A stretch of DNA of 44,277 bases, from positions 4,393 through 48,669 of the forward strand of contig DLOU01000001.1 of assembly GCA_002477275.1 (NCBI GenBank). The letters are read 5' to 3'. Within the stretch, counting starts at the first letter, position 1. Each line of letters opens with the position of its first letter. The notes under the pieces are model-generated. The model saw only the letters and a list, made by a program, of their open reading frames with translations, ran no database searches and had not been told where the DNA came from. Shown here piece after piece: positions 8,360 through 15,870 of this stretch. Origin of the DNA: Caryophanales bacterium UBA7476 (lineage in GTDB: Bacteria; Bacillota_I; Bacilli_A; RF39; UBA660). The translations under genes and the position numbers were made by a program.

Positions 8360-9241
8360 ATGAATGAAATAAATAAAAAAATAAGAGAAAAAAATACATC
8401 TATTATGAATGTTAATGAAAATCAAATTAGAGTGATGAGAATTGAGAATGAAGATTATATTTCGTTAACTGATATAGCTAGATATAAAAATCCAAATGAT
8501 CCATCAGATGTAATAAAAAAATGGTTAAGTAATTATGATACAATAGAATTTTTAGGTTTATGGGAAGAGTAAAGTAATGAAAATTTTAATTCGGCGGAAT
8601 TCAGCCGAATTAAAAGCGAACCACCTAAAAAAACTTTTACAATGACACCAAGTAAATGGTGTACAGAAGTAAACGCTATAGGTATGACTTATAGTAAAGG
8701 AAAATATAGTGTTGGTACATTTGCACATTCTGACATAGCACTAGAATTTGCTTCGTGGATTGATAATCTATTCAAAATATATTTAATTAAGGAATTTAAA
8801 AGATTAAAATATAATGAAAATTATCAAAATGAAGTAGAATGGTCAGTTAGAAGAATGCTTACTAAAACAAATTATAAAATACATACTGATAGTATTAAAG
8901 AAAACATTGTTCCAAAATTAACAGATAAGCAAAAACAATTTATTTATTCAAATGAAGCCGATATTATAAATGTAGCTTTATTTGGTATGACGGCAAAGGA
9001 ATGGAGAGAAAAAAATCCTAATTTAGAAGGAAATATTAGAGATTACGCAGATATCCTATATCTAATAGTTTTAAGTAATTTAGAAGTATTAAATGCTAGT
9101 ATGATTGATAACAATATAAACCAAAGTGAAAGATTAGAAAAATTGAATGAAACTGCTCGAAAAGAACTAAGTATTTTATCAAAAGATAAAAATATATTTG
9201 GCATAGAAAAATTACATAATAATAAAAGATTGAATTATTAA
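8360..9241 (+). pseudogene. KilA-N domain protein (antirepressor-like), interrupted by one in-frame TAA
   Basis: Starting at ATG 8360 (SD AGGAAGA), the frame encodes a KilA-N domain protein, a family of phage and virus DNA-binding/antirepressor proteins: ENEDYISLTDIARYKNPNDP, then IEFLGLWEE, and after a TAA at 8570-8572, in the same frame, TFTMTPSKW, the conserved FAHSDIALEFASWI, YLIKEFKRL, and the C-terminal ADIINVALFGMTAKEWRE and GNIRDYAD. The 23 codons between the stop and the next ATG (8642) are open and read naturally (NFNSAEFSRIKSE), so the gene is disrupted by a single nonsense codon at a place where a leucine (TTA) would be expected. Without it the product would be about 293 residues. 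Restart at 8642 could give a KilA-N fragment. Confidence 0.85.
8585..8616. repeat. 32-bp near-perfect palindrome P4 inside the KilA-N coding sequence
   Basis: Arms TTTTAATTCGGC (8585-8596) and GCCGAATTAAAA (8605-8616) are exact complements, and the eight-base centre itself contains the palindrome GAATTC. Only one of sixteen pairs fails. It begins 13 bases after the premature TAA and is read in frame as FNSAEFSRIK, so it is part of the coding sequence rather than an insertion that broke the frame. Confidence 0.7.
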
Positions 9242-9292
9242 AAAAATATTGAAAAAATGATTCAATTTTATAAAATTCACAAACACAATAAG

Positions 9293-9317
9293 ATTACGTC
9301 AACAGTGTTGACGTAAT
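9293..9317. repeat. 25-bp palindrome P5 (family shared with 8138-8162)
   Basis: The sequence reads ATTACGTCAACA, a central G, then TGTTGACGTAAT. All twelve position pairs are complementary. It lies 51 bases beyond the KilA-N stop. Compared with P1, 19 of 25 bases are identical, and positions 4/22 and 10/16 differ in both members of a pair so that base pairing is preserved. It is not followed by a T-run. Confidence 0.8.
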
Positions 9318-9352
9318 TGTTATGGACAAACAACTTATTAATAATTAGTATC

Positions 9353-9388
9353 AAAAAAAATATAGCAATTTCTCTCTTGCTATATTTT
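9353..9388 (-). terminator. Terminator ending the three-paralogue operon (possibly bidirectional)
   Basis: A 12-bp stem (9357-9368 with 9377-9388) has an eight-base loop. On the minus strand a run of eight T follows. The TAG stop of the last paralogue (9380-9382) is inside the 5' arm. On the plus strand the other arm runs into a T-rich stretch, so it may also stop transcripts from the KilA-N scar. Confidence 0.8.
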
Positions 9389-10942
9389 ATTATTTTTCTT
9401 AACTAATTCTTTAGCTTTTAATTCATCTAATTGTTCTGAAGTCTTGGTGTTATTATCATCCATATAAATTATTTTTAAAGCTTTTTCTTGCCATCCTTTT
9501 CTATGTTCAATAAAACCAACATTAGGATCTTTTCTTAATACACTTTTTGGATACCTACTTAATCTATAAAAATCTTCTATATTCATATAGTATATAGCAT
9601 CACCTTTAGATACTTTTCCTGTTCTAGAATTCTCAAAGAATTTATCAAGAATAACCATTCCATTTGAGAATATAAATCCTTCATATCCATCAAAAGTATC
9701 TCTACCTTGTATATGCATTATTGGAGATAATTCAGAGTAGAACTCTATCTTTTCCATAAATAATTGATTAAGTCTTTCTTCATCAACAGTACGTGGTTTA
9801 TAAGGATGAATCCCTTCTCTTTTACCTATTTCTTCTTTTGGTATTATAACCCAATTAACTTTAAAAACAGATAAATAATCTCTTATAAATTCTTCTATTT
9901 CTTCTTCATTCATTCCAGAAAAATCAACACCATTAAAGTTAACAAGTTTTATTTCAGGATTTTCTATAAATACCTTACTAAATTCAGAATAAATATATTT
10001 TGGATTAATATTTATACCTTCTAAAGCTTTTTCATTAACAGCAAAATTATTCTGAAAAGTCCCACCAACATTTATTTCTGGAACAGTACTAGTTTTTCTT
10101 TTACTATTCTCTTTAAAATAATTAGCTATAAAATAAACGTATCTTTGTTTATCATCTTTCTTTTCTGATTTTAATTCAGTTAAGAATCTATAAGCAATAT
10201 ATAATTCTAACTTTTCTTTATCTAACTCTATATCAGAAATAGAAAATGTATGAGTATCTAAATATTCACATATTTCATTTGCATGACTAATCATATTATC
10301 AAAACAATCAGCATAATCATTACAAAATCTTTTAAGACTAAACTTTTTAGCTTTTTCAAATACATTCTCAGTAACTATATGACCTTCAGCTATCAAATTA
10401 TCTAAGAACTTAACTATTTCTGTTTCTCTTTCTTTAGTAGACAAACTAGATTTAGCAATTTTATTATAAAATTTATTTACTGCCTCGTACATTTTCTTTT
10501 GTTCTATATATTTTAAATATAAAGAAGGAAAATACATTTGAAGTTTATATTCTTCTTTAATCTTCCTTAATTTTTTTGTTCTTTCATAAAGCATATCAGG
10601 ATTAAAATCATTAAGTACAACTTCACTTTGAGAAACATTACATGAATTATTAAAATTAAGATTATAAATTAATGAACCAAAAAAACCATCTTTAGAAAAC
10701 TGTAATTTTTTCTCTAAAGTATTAGGATCAGTAAATACACTCATTGTATGAAATAAATTAATGTCTTGTGAAGGAAATAAACTTTTTAAATATTCTGCAA
10801 ATTTATAGAACTCACCTCTTACAACCTTTTCAAACACTTCTTTATTATCACATAAATTATATAAATCACTATATCTAACTGTAATTGGAGTATTAATAGG
10901 TACACCTTTATTAATTACTTCACTTATTATATCTTTTGCCAT
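9380..10942 (-). CDS. Uncharacterised protein, paralogue 3 of a tandem family
   Basis: I do not recognise a named domain in this 520-residue protein. It is clearly homologous to the two genes upstream. The shared parts are a short N-terminal motif INKGVPINTP (about residues 11-20), LRKIKEE near 120, a CNDYADCFD segment near 210, KQRYVYFIANYFKE in the middle, VNFNGVDFSGMNEEEIEEF near 345, and a long well-conserved C-terminal block (about 395-500) with TFDGYEGFIFSNGMVILDKF, SKGDAIYYMNIEDFYRLS and HRKGWQEK. No signal peptide or membrane segment is visible, so it is probably cytoplasmic. It is the last gene of a three-gene unit, begins 10 bases after the preceding stop with only a weak SD, and may depend on coupling. 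Function unknown. Confidence 0.85.
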   Translation of the reverse strand: MAKDIISEVINKGVPINTPITVRYSDLYNLCDNKEVFEKVVRGEFYKFAEYLKSLFPSQDINLFHTMSVFTDPNTLEKKLQFSKDGFFGSLIYNLNFNNSCNVSQSEVVLNDFNPDMLYERTKKLRKIKEEYKLQMYFPSLYLKYIEQKKMYEAVNKFYNKIAKSSLSTKERETEIVKFLDNLIAEGHIVTENVFEKAKKFSLKRFCNDYADCFDNMISHANEICEYLDTHTFSISDIELDKEKLELYIAYRFLTELKSEKKDDKQRYVYFIANYFKENSKRKTSTVPEINVGGTFQNNFAVNEKALEGININPKYIYSEFSKVFIENPEIKLVNFNGVDFSGMNEEEIEEFIRDYLSVFKVNWVIIPKEEIGKREGIHPYKPRTVDEERLNQLFMEKIEFYSELSPIMHIQGRDTFDGYEGFIFSNGMVILDKFFENSRTGKVSKGDAIYYMNIEDFYRLSRYPKSVLRKDPNVGFIEHRKGWQEKALKIIYMDDNNTKTSEQLDELKAKELVKKNNKI

Positions 10943-10952
10943 AATTTTACGC

Positions 10953-12473
10953 CTACTCTTTTATTAATTTTTTCGTTTGTAATTCTTCTACTTCTTCTTT
11001 TGTTTTGAAAGTAAAATCTCTATGATTAATTATATTACTAAGTTTTTCTTGCCATCCATTCCTATGTTCAATACAAATTACGTTTTTATCTTTTCTTATA
11101 ACACTTTTTGGATAATTACTTAATCTATAAAAGTCTTCTATATTCATACAGTATATAGCATCACCTTTAGATACTATTCCCTTTTTAGAATTTTGAAAGA
11201 ACTTATCTAAAACAACTAACCCATTTGAAAGTATATATCCAATATATCCATCAAATGTTTTTTTACCTCTAACACACATAAAAGGATCAAATTCAGAATA
11301 AAACTCTTGTTTTTCCATAAAAATTTCTATTCTTCTTTCCATATCAGGATCATTAACTTTTCCATCCCCTAATCCTTTAATAATGTCACCTACAGGTATT
11401 ATATCCCAATTAGCCTTAAATACTTTTAAATATTCATTTATAAATTCTACTATTTCTTCTTCTTTCATTCCTGAAAAATCTACGTCTTTAAAATTAACTA
11501 ATCTTAATTCTGGATATTTAATTAATATTTCTGTAAATTCTTTATATAATAAAGCTGGAGTAATTATTAAATCTTCATTCATACGAAGCATAGTATTATT
11601 ATCATTTTTTCTATTTTGTTCTCTACCAAAATAATCTGCTAAATAATATATATATTTCTGTTTATCTAAAGTATTATCATCAGAAATTTTTGCAATAAAC
11701 TCAAATGCTAAATAAAGAGATAATTTTTCTTCATCTATATCTAATTCATTAAAGCTTATTGGATTATCTTGCAGTTTTTCATAAATAATTTCTTCATTAT
11801 CTAATACATGTTGAAAATAATCAGCATATCTTTCACAAAAACTATTTAAATTAAATGAATTAACTATTTTTTTCAAACCTTCTATAGTTGGAGGTGTTCT
11901 ATAACCATATTCTGATAGTCTTCCACTACATTCATAAACCAATTCTCTTAATTTTTCTCTACTAATTCCAGGTGTAGAAATTTTATTAACTAATATTTGC
12001 ATTTCTTTAAAGAATTGTTTTTCATTTAAATATAATTTATACATCCTAGGAAAATCTCTAGATAAAACTTCTTCTTTTGAAAGGTTACCTTTCTTTTTTA
12101 TTTTTCTTAATTTATTTATTTTAAGAGCTAATTCATCTCTTGATAATTGAGACAAGTAATTTCTTGATATAGTTTTTTTAGTTCCAAGATTATATTCTAA
12201 CAAAGATAAAATTGTATCTTCTGAAAAGCATAATTTCTTTTGTAATGTTTCTGGATCCATATATAATTGAAATTCTGAAGGAACAACAGGTTGAACTTTA
12301 TATTTATCTGAATCAGTAATTCTTCCTAATTCACCAAATTGATAATAAATTAATTGATCTAATTTATCTTTATTTTTACATGATTTATAAATAAAATTTA
12401 TAGAAATATTAACTGGTGTATTAATAGGTACACCTTTATTAATTACTCTACTAACAACATCATTATTTTCCAT
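10953..12473 (-). CDS. Uncharacterised protein, paralogue 2 of a tandem family
   Basis: A 506-residue protein of the same unrecognised family as its two neighbours. It keeps the N-terminal INKGVPINTP motif, LRKIKKKGNLSKEEVLS in the first third (this segment is closest to paralogue 1), FCERYADYFQ, KQKYIYYLADYFG, VNFKDVDFSGMKEEEIVEF, and the C-terminal block KTFDGYIGYILSNGLVVLDKF, SKGDAIYCMNIEDFYRLS and HRNGWQEK. The middle third is shorter and more divergent than the ends. It has no membrane segments or signal peptide. Its SD (AGGGGG) lies nine bases before the ATG. Conservation concentrated at both ends suggests a short N-terminal interaction motif and a C-terminal functional domain, but no activity can be assigned. 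Confidence 0.86.
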   Translation of the reverse strand: MENNDVVSRVINKGVPINTPVNISINFIYKSCKNKDKLDQLIYYQFGELGRITDSDKYKVQPVVPSEFQLYMDPETLQKKLCFSEDTILSLLEYNLGTKKTISRNYLSQLSRDELALKINKLRKIKKKGNLSKEEVLSRDFPRMYKLYLNEKQFFKEMQILVNKISTPGISREKLRELVYECSGRLSEYGYRTPPTIEGLKKIVNSFNLNSFCERYADYFQHVLDNEEIIYEKLQDNPISFNELDIDEEKLSLYLAFEFIAKISDDNTLDKQKYIYYLADYFGREQNRKNDNNTMLRMNEDLIITPALLYKEFTEILIKYPELRLVNFKDVDFSGMKEEEIVEFINEYLKVFKANWDIIPVGDIIKGLGDGKVNDPDMERRIEIFMEKQEFYSEFDPFMCVRGKKTFDGYIGYILSNGLVVLDKFFQNSKKGIVSKGDAIYCMNIEDFYRLSNYPKSVIRKDKNVICIEHRNGWQEKLSNIINHRDFTFKTKEEVEELQTKKLIKE

Positions 12474-12485
12474 AACAATAACCCC

Positions 12486-14048
12486 CTATATTATTTTTTT
12501 TGTAACTAAATTTTTGTTTAATAGTTTATTTACTTCTTCTTCTGTTTCGATTCCATTACCTTTTTGTTTTATAACTTTTAAAACTTTTTCTTGCCATCCT
12601 TTTCTATGAACTATAGAAATTACATTAGAATCTTTTCTAAGTATACTTTTTGGAAACTGACTTAATCTATAGAAATCTTCTATTCTCATACAGTATATAG
12701 CATCTCCTTTTGATACTACTCCTTTTTTATAGTTTTGATAAAATTTATCTAAAACAACCATACCATTAGAGAATATATATCCAACATATCCATCAAATGT
12801 CTTCTTTCCTCTAATAGACATAATTGGAGATAAACTACCATAAAAACTATGTTTCTCCATGAATAATTCTATTCTTCTATCTAAATCATCTTTTTTATCA
12901 CTAGGATCATGTTTTACACCATTTCTTTCTACTTCTTCAAGTGGTATAACATCCCAGTTAGCACTAAATGTTTCTAATAAATTATTAATAAATTCTTTTA
13001 CTTCATCTGAATTCATACCTTCAAAATCCTCTTCATTAAATGTAAGAGGTTTAATATCAGGATTTTCTATTAGTAATCTAGTATATAACTGATAAACACT
13101 AAAAGGATTTATAAGAGTATCACCTAATTCTTCTATTTGAATAACTGGCTCTAAACTTGTTTGTCTATTACTATCTTCTTTAAAATAGTTAGCTAAATAG
13201 AAAGCATATCTTTGTTTATCACTATCTTTTGCTTCTATTATAGCAATAGCATTCTTAATAGCTAAATAAAGCTCAAATCTTTCTTTATCAATAACAATAT
13301 CATCAAGAGAAAGAGGATTACTATAAAAATACTCATCAAAAAGTTCAACACTATCTATCATTTTTTCAAAGAAATCTGCATAATCATTACAAAACTTAGT
13401 AACAGTATATTCTTTTTTAATACCTGTCGAAATATAATAATCAACTACATCATAAATAGTATTAATAATACCAGGATTACTATCTATAAATTCATCTCTT
13501 AACTCTATATATCTTTCTTTACTAATTTTACCATTACTATATTTTTCAGCTAAGGAAATAAGATATTGAATAGCATTCTTATTAGCTAAAAACACTTTAT
13601 ATAAAGCTGGAAACTCCATAGAAAGTACTTGTTCTTTACTAAGATTATTTTTCTTTTTAATTTTTCTTAATTTATCTATTCTTTTTAACAATGTTTCATA
13701 AACTACTTCTTCTTCAGAATCAAATAATTTATCTTTATATTTTTTTTGTTCTTTTTGTGGTATTAAAGAATAAATTAAAGTAAGTGGAATTGTTCTAGGA
13801 CTAAAATATATTTTTTTCTCTAAACTATTTTGATCAGAAATAATTTGAAAAGCAAAAGAATAAAATAAATAGTTTTCAAGTCCTATTTCTGATAAGAATT
13901 TACCAAATTTAAGTACAGCTTCCTGAACACATTTATTAAGCTTTTCTTGATCATTACAAAATGATTTTAAAAGATTAATAGAAAGCAAAAATGGTGTATC
14001 AATAGGTACACCTTTATTAATTAAGTTTTCTAATTTATCGTTATTCAT
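12486..14048 (-). CDS. Uncharacterised protein, paralogue 1 of a tandem family (operon leader)
   Basis: This is the first of three tandem paralogues (520 residues) and directly follows a consensus promoter. It carries the family marks: LINKGVPIDTP at residues 8-18, LRKIKKKNNLSKEQVLS, FCNDYADFFEKM, KQRYAFYLANYFKE, FNEEDFEGMNSDEVKEF, and the conserved C-terminal block with KTFDGYVGYIFSNGMVVLDKF, SKGDAIYCMRIEDFYRLS and VHRKGWQEK. It looks soluble and mixed helical. I know of no function for this family. Three diverged copies in one operon suggest either subunits of one complex or variants kept for different targets. SD: AAAGGGG upstream of the ATG. Confidence 0.87.
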   Translation of the reverse strand: MNNDKLENLINKGVPIDTPFLLSINLLKSFCNDQEKLNKCVQEAVLKFGKFLSEIGLENYLFYSFAFQIISDQNSLEKKIYFSPRTIPLTLIYSLIPQKEQKKYKDKLFDSEEEVVYETLLKRIDKLRKIKKKNNLSKEQVLSMEFPALYKVFLANKNAIQYLISLAEKYSNGKISKERYIELRDEFIDSNPGIINTIYDVVDYYISTGIKKEYTVTKFCNDYADFFEKMIDSVELFDEYFYSNPLSLDDIVIDKERFELYLAIKNAIAIIEAKDSDKQRYAFYLANYFKEDSNRQTSLEPVIQIEELGDTLINPFSVYQLYTRLLIENPDIKPLTFNEEDFEGMNSDEVKEFINNLLETFSANWDVIPLEEVERNGVKHDPSDKKDDLDRRIELFMEKHSFYGSLSPIMSIRGKKTFDGYVGYIFSNGMVVLDKFYQNYKKGVVSKGDAIYCMRIEDFYRLSQFPKSILRKDSNVISIVHRKGWQEKVLKVIKQKGNGIETEEEVNKLLNKNLVTKKII

Positions 14049-14073
14049 AGCCCTACCCCTTTAAACGCCCTAA

Positions 14074-14102
14074 ATTATACCATATTTTCTTGTTTTTGTC
14101 AA
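14074..14102 (-). promoter_or_regulatory. Consensus promoter of the three-paralogue operon
   Basis: On the minus strand TTGACA (14097-14102) and TATAAT (14074-14079) stand 17 bases apart, with TGG directly before TATAAT (extended -10). This is one of the best promoter matches in the window. It begins only nine bases past the T-run of the terminator at 14111-14137, so this is a separate transcription unit, probably strongly expressed. Confidence 0.9.
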
Positions 14103-14110
14103 TCTAGCAC

Positions 14111-14137
14111 AAAAAAAATATGGTTGTTTAACCATAT
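14111..14137 (-). terminator. Intrinsic terminator of the tcdA-phosphatase operon
   Basis: On the minus strand an eight-bp stem (ATATGGTT with AACCATAT) has a four-base loop and is followed by a run of seven or eight T. It lies three bases after the stop of the small membrane protein gene. Confidence 0.87.
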
Positions 14138-14140
14138 CTA

Positions 14141-14254
14141 TCATCTATCATATTTCATAAGTTTATCACACTTACTACTCAATCTAACTGCACAAAATAG
14201 AAATACCAATGATGTTATTACAAAACTGAATAATAATATCAAAAATATTCTCAA
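14141..14254 (-). CDS. 37-residue single-span membrane protein
   Basis: A short frame starts at TTG 14254, four bases after a very strong SD (AGGAGG), and ends at TGA 14141, just before an intrinsic terminator. The product begins MRIFLILLF, has one hydrophobic helix of about 20 residues (to FLFCAVRL) and ends in a short polar tail with two basic stretches (RLSSKCDKLMKYDR); Cys21 and Cys29 are present. It is the last gene of the unit that includes tcdA and the CpsB-type phosphatase. The strong SD, tight fit between gene and terminator, and sensible membrane topology argue that it is real. The non-ATG start is the main doubt. Function unknown. Confidence 0.62.
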   Translation of the reverse strand: MRIFLILLFSFVITSLVFLFCAVRLSSKCDKLMKYDR

Positions 14255-14322
14255 GTGTCCTCCTCTCAACCTACCCACTAATTATATTATAATCGAAAAT
14301 AGTCGAAATTTATACACTTTTT

Positions 14323-15030
14323 TTATTTTTTTAATATTTTTTCTGCATTACCAAATAATATAGAGTTTGTATACTCTTTATCTTTAGTAAGTCTAAGTAA
14401 TTTTTTTTCTAATTTCTTTAGTTTATATCCATCATTCTTATGTATATCACTACCTAAGAAACTTATTTGTTTTTTCTTTAAGAATTTCTTAATAGCTTTT
14501 TTAGCATCTTTCCCATAATAACCAAATATACTTCTATAGTTTCCTTGAAGAAGTACTCCCATATCTAATAATTCTTCAAGCATTTTATCATTATCTTGCA
14601 TATATCTATATCTTTCAGGATGAGCAAGTATTACTGTATAGCCACTTCTAATTAGTTCAAAGAATATAGATTTAGTATTGTTATACATTCTCCCCATAGG
14701 AAGTTCTATTAGTAAATATTTAGAATTATTAAGTGGCGCTATTTCTTTATTTTTAACATATTCTAATATATTTTCATTTATAAATATTTCATTACCAATA
14801 TATAAATTAAGTTTTATTTTTTTTCTTTTTAATTCATATTTTAGCTTCTTAAGTATTTTTTCTTTATCTTCGTTATTACATCTATACTTAGAATCTTCTA
14901 TATAATGTGGTGTTAAAAATATATCTGTAACTCCATTATTATATGCATCTTGAAGTATCTCTAAAGATGTTTCTATACTTTTACTACCATCATCTATACC
15001 AAACATTATATGTGAATGAACATCTATCAT
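14323..15030 (-). CDS. PHP-domain tyrosine-protein phosphatase (CpsB/CapC/YwqE type)
   Basis: A 235-residue PHP-fold metal-dependent phosphatase. The metal ligands are visible: DVHSH (residues 3-7), TPHY (40-43), GNE (79-81), AHPERY (136-141) and GSDIH (193-197), all as in CpsB and YwqE. These enzymes remove phosphate from the tyrosine tail of the capsule BY-kinase. The gene is not with the kinase but some 7 kb away in a different operon, downstream of tcdA and two unknown paralogues. A histidinol-phosphatase role is less likely, because the GIDDG and EIPM/ELPM-type spacing is that of capsule phosphatases and no histidine genes are near. SD: AGGGTGAT. Confidence 0.9.
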   Translation of the reverse strand: MIDVHSHIMFGIDDGSKSIETSLEILQDAYNNGVTDIFLTPHYIEDSKYRCNNEDKEKILKKLKYELKRKKIKLNLYIGNEIFINENILEYVKNKEIAPLNNSKYLLIELPMGRMYNNTKSIFFELIRSGYTVILAHPERYRYMQDNDKMLEELLDMGVLLQGNYRSIFGYYGKDAKKAIKKFLKKKQISFLGSDIHKNDGYKLKKLEKKLLRLTKDKEYTNSILFGNAEKILKK

Positions 15031-15039
15031 ATTATCACC

Positions 15040-15870
15040 CTATCTTTTCTTTTTAACTTTATCAAATTCTTCTTTAAATAAATTCATTTCTTCTTCAGTA
15101 CACATAATATTATATTCTAAAAAATAATCAAGTAATTTAATTCTTAAATGTGAATCTCTATATATAATATTACAAATATCTAATATATCTTTTTTAGCTA
15201 ATTCATCAAGTTCTTTATCATTAAGTATTTTATGATAACTCATTATTTTATATGTTTCTATAAGCTTTCTAATTAAGTAAGAATAATTATCTGTATCTGA
15301 TATATATAAATCTGTTAATTGATGAGAAAACTCAACCGTTGCTTCACTACTTGCATCTAAACTATTTTGATCACAATTATATTCATTAAATAACTCTATA
15401 TAGTTATCTAAACTAATTGGAAATCCATAATATAATAAATCTAGTATATGAATAGGAGAAATACTACTTAAATACTTATTCTTAAGTTTACATGAAGTAA
15501 TTACTTCTCTTTGTCTATTAGAATCAAGTCTTGAAAAAAGTATAGTTGAATTAAGCATATCTAAAAAGTTACCTGATTCTTCAAAATAACTTATTATATC
15601 ATCAACACTTCTTATATTATTATCATAGTAATCAAGTGTTTCTTTATCTTCTTCTGTTTCACAATTATTTACAACATATCTAAGTTTAATTCTATAATCA
15701 TCTAAAAAAAGTATTGAAACAAATAATCTATATAATTTATCGTTTTTCTTAACATCATCTACTTTTTCAAGTATTTTATCATAATCTATATCATCTTTAT
15801 CTAAATACTCTTTAAAATAATTATCTATATTATGTCTTATTACATCAACATAGTCAGCTATCTTAATCAT
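15040..15870 (-). CDS. Uncharacterised helical protein, paralogue of the 15871-16773 product
   Basis: The 276-residue protein is acidic, rich in Leu, Ile, Asp and Tyr, with no membrane segment or signal peptide, and looks all-helical. I do not recognise a family. It shares an order of motifs with its upstream neighbour: a hydrophobic LYRLFVSILFLDDY segment near residue 47, DDIISYFEESGNFLD near 92, and KYLSSISPIHILDLLYYGF near 132. The start codon directly follows the neighbour's stop (TAA then ATG), so translation is coupled. Its place between tcdA and the CpsB-type phosphatase gives no clear functional hint. Confidence 0.82.
   Translation of the reverse strand: MIKIADYVDVIRHNIDNYFKEYLDKDDIDYDKILEKVDDVKKNDKLYRLFVSILFLDDYRIKLRYVVNNCETEEDKETLDYYDNNIRSVDDIISYFEESGNFLDMLNSTILFSRLDSNRQREVITSCKLKNKYLSSISPIHILDLLYYGFPISLDNYIELFNEYNCDQNSLDASSEATVEFSHQLTDLYISDTDNYSYLIRKLIETYKIMSYHKILNDKELDELAKKDILDICNIIYRDSHLRIKLLDYFLEYNIMCTEEEMNLFKEEFDKVKKKR

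Noticed and set aside
8585..8616. Palindrome as an inserted mobile unit that broke the KilA-N gene
   Set aside because: The frame reads through it with family-like sequence and length; the break is the separate TAA 13 bases earlier.
9293..9317. Palindrome P5 as terminator of the KilA-N gene
   Set aside because: No T-run follows on either strand; a proper terminator lies about 40 bases further on.
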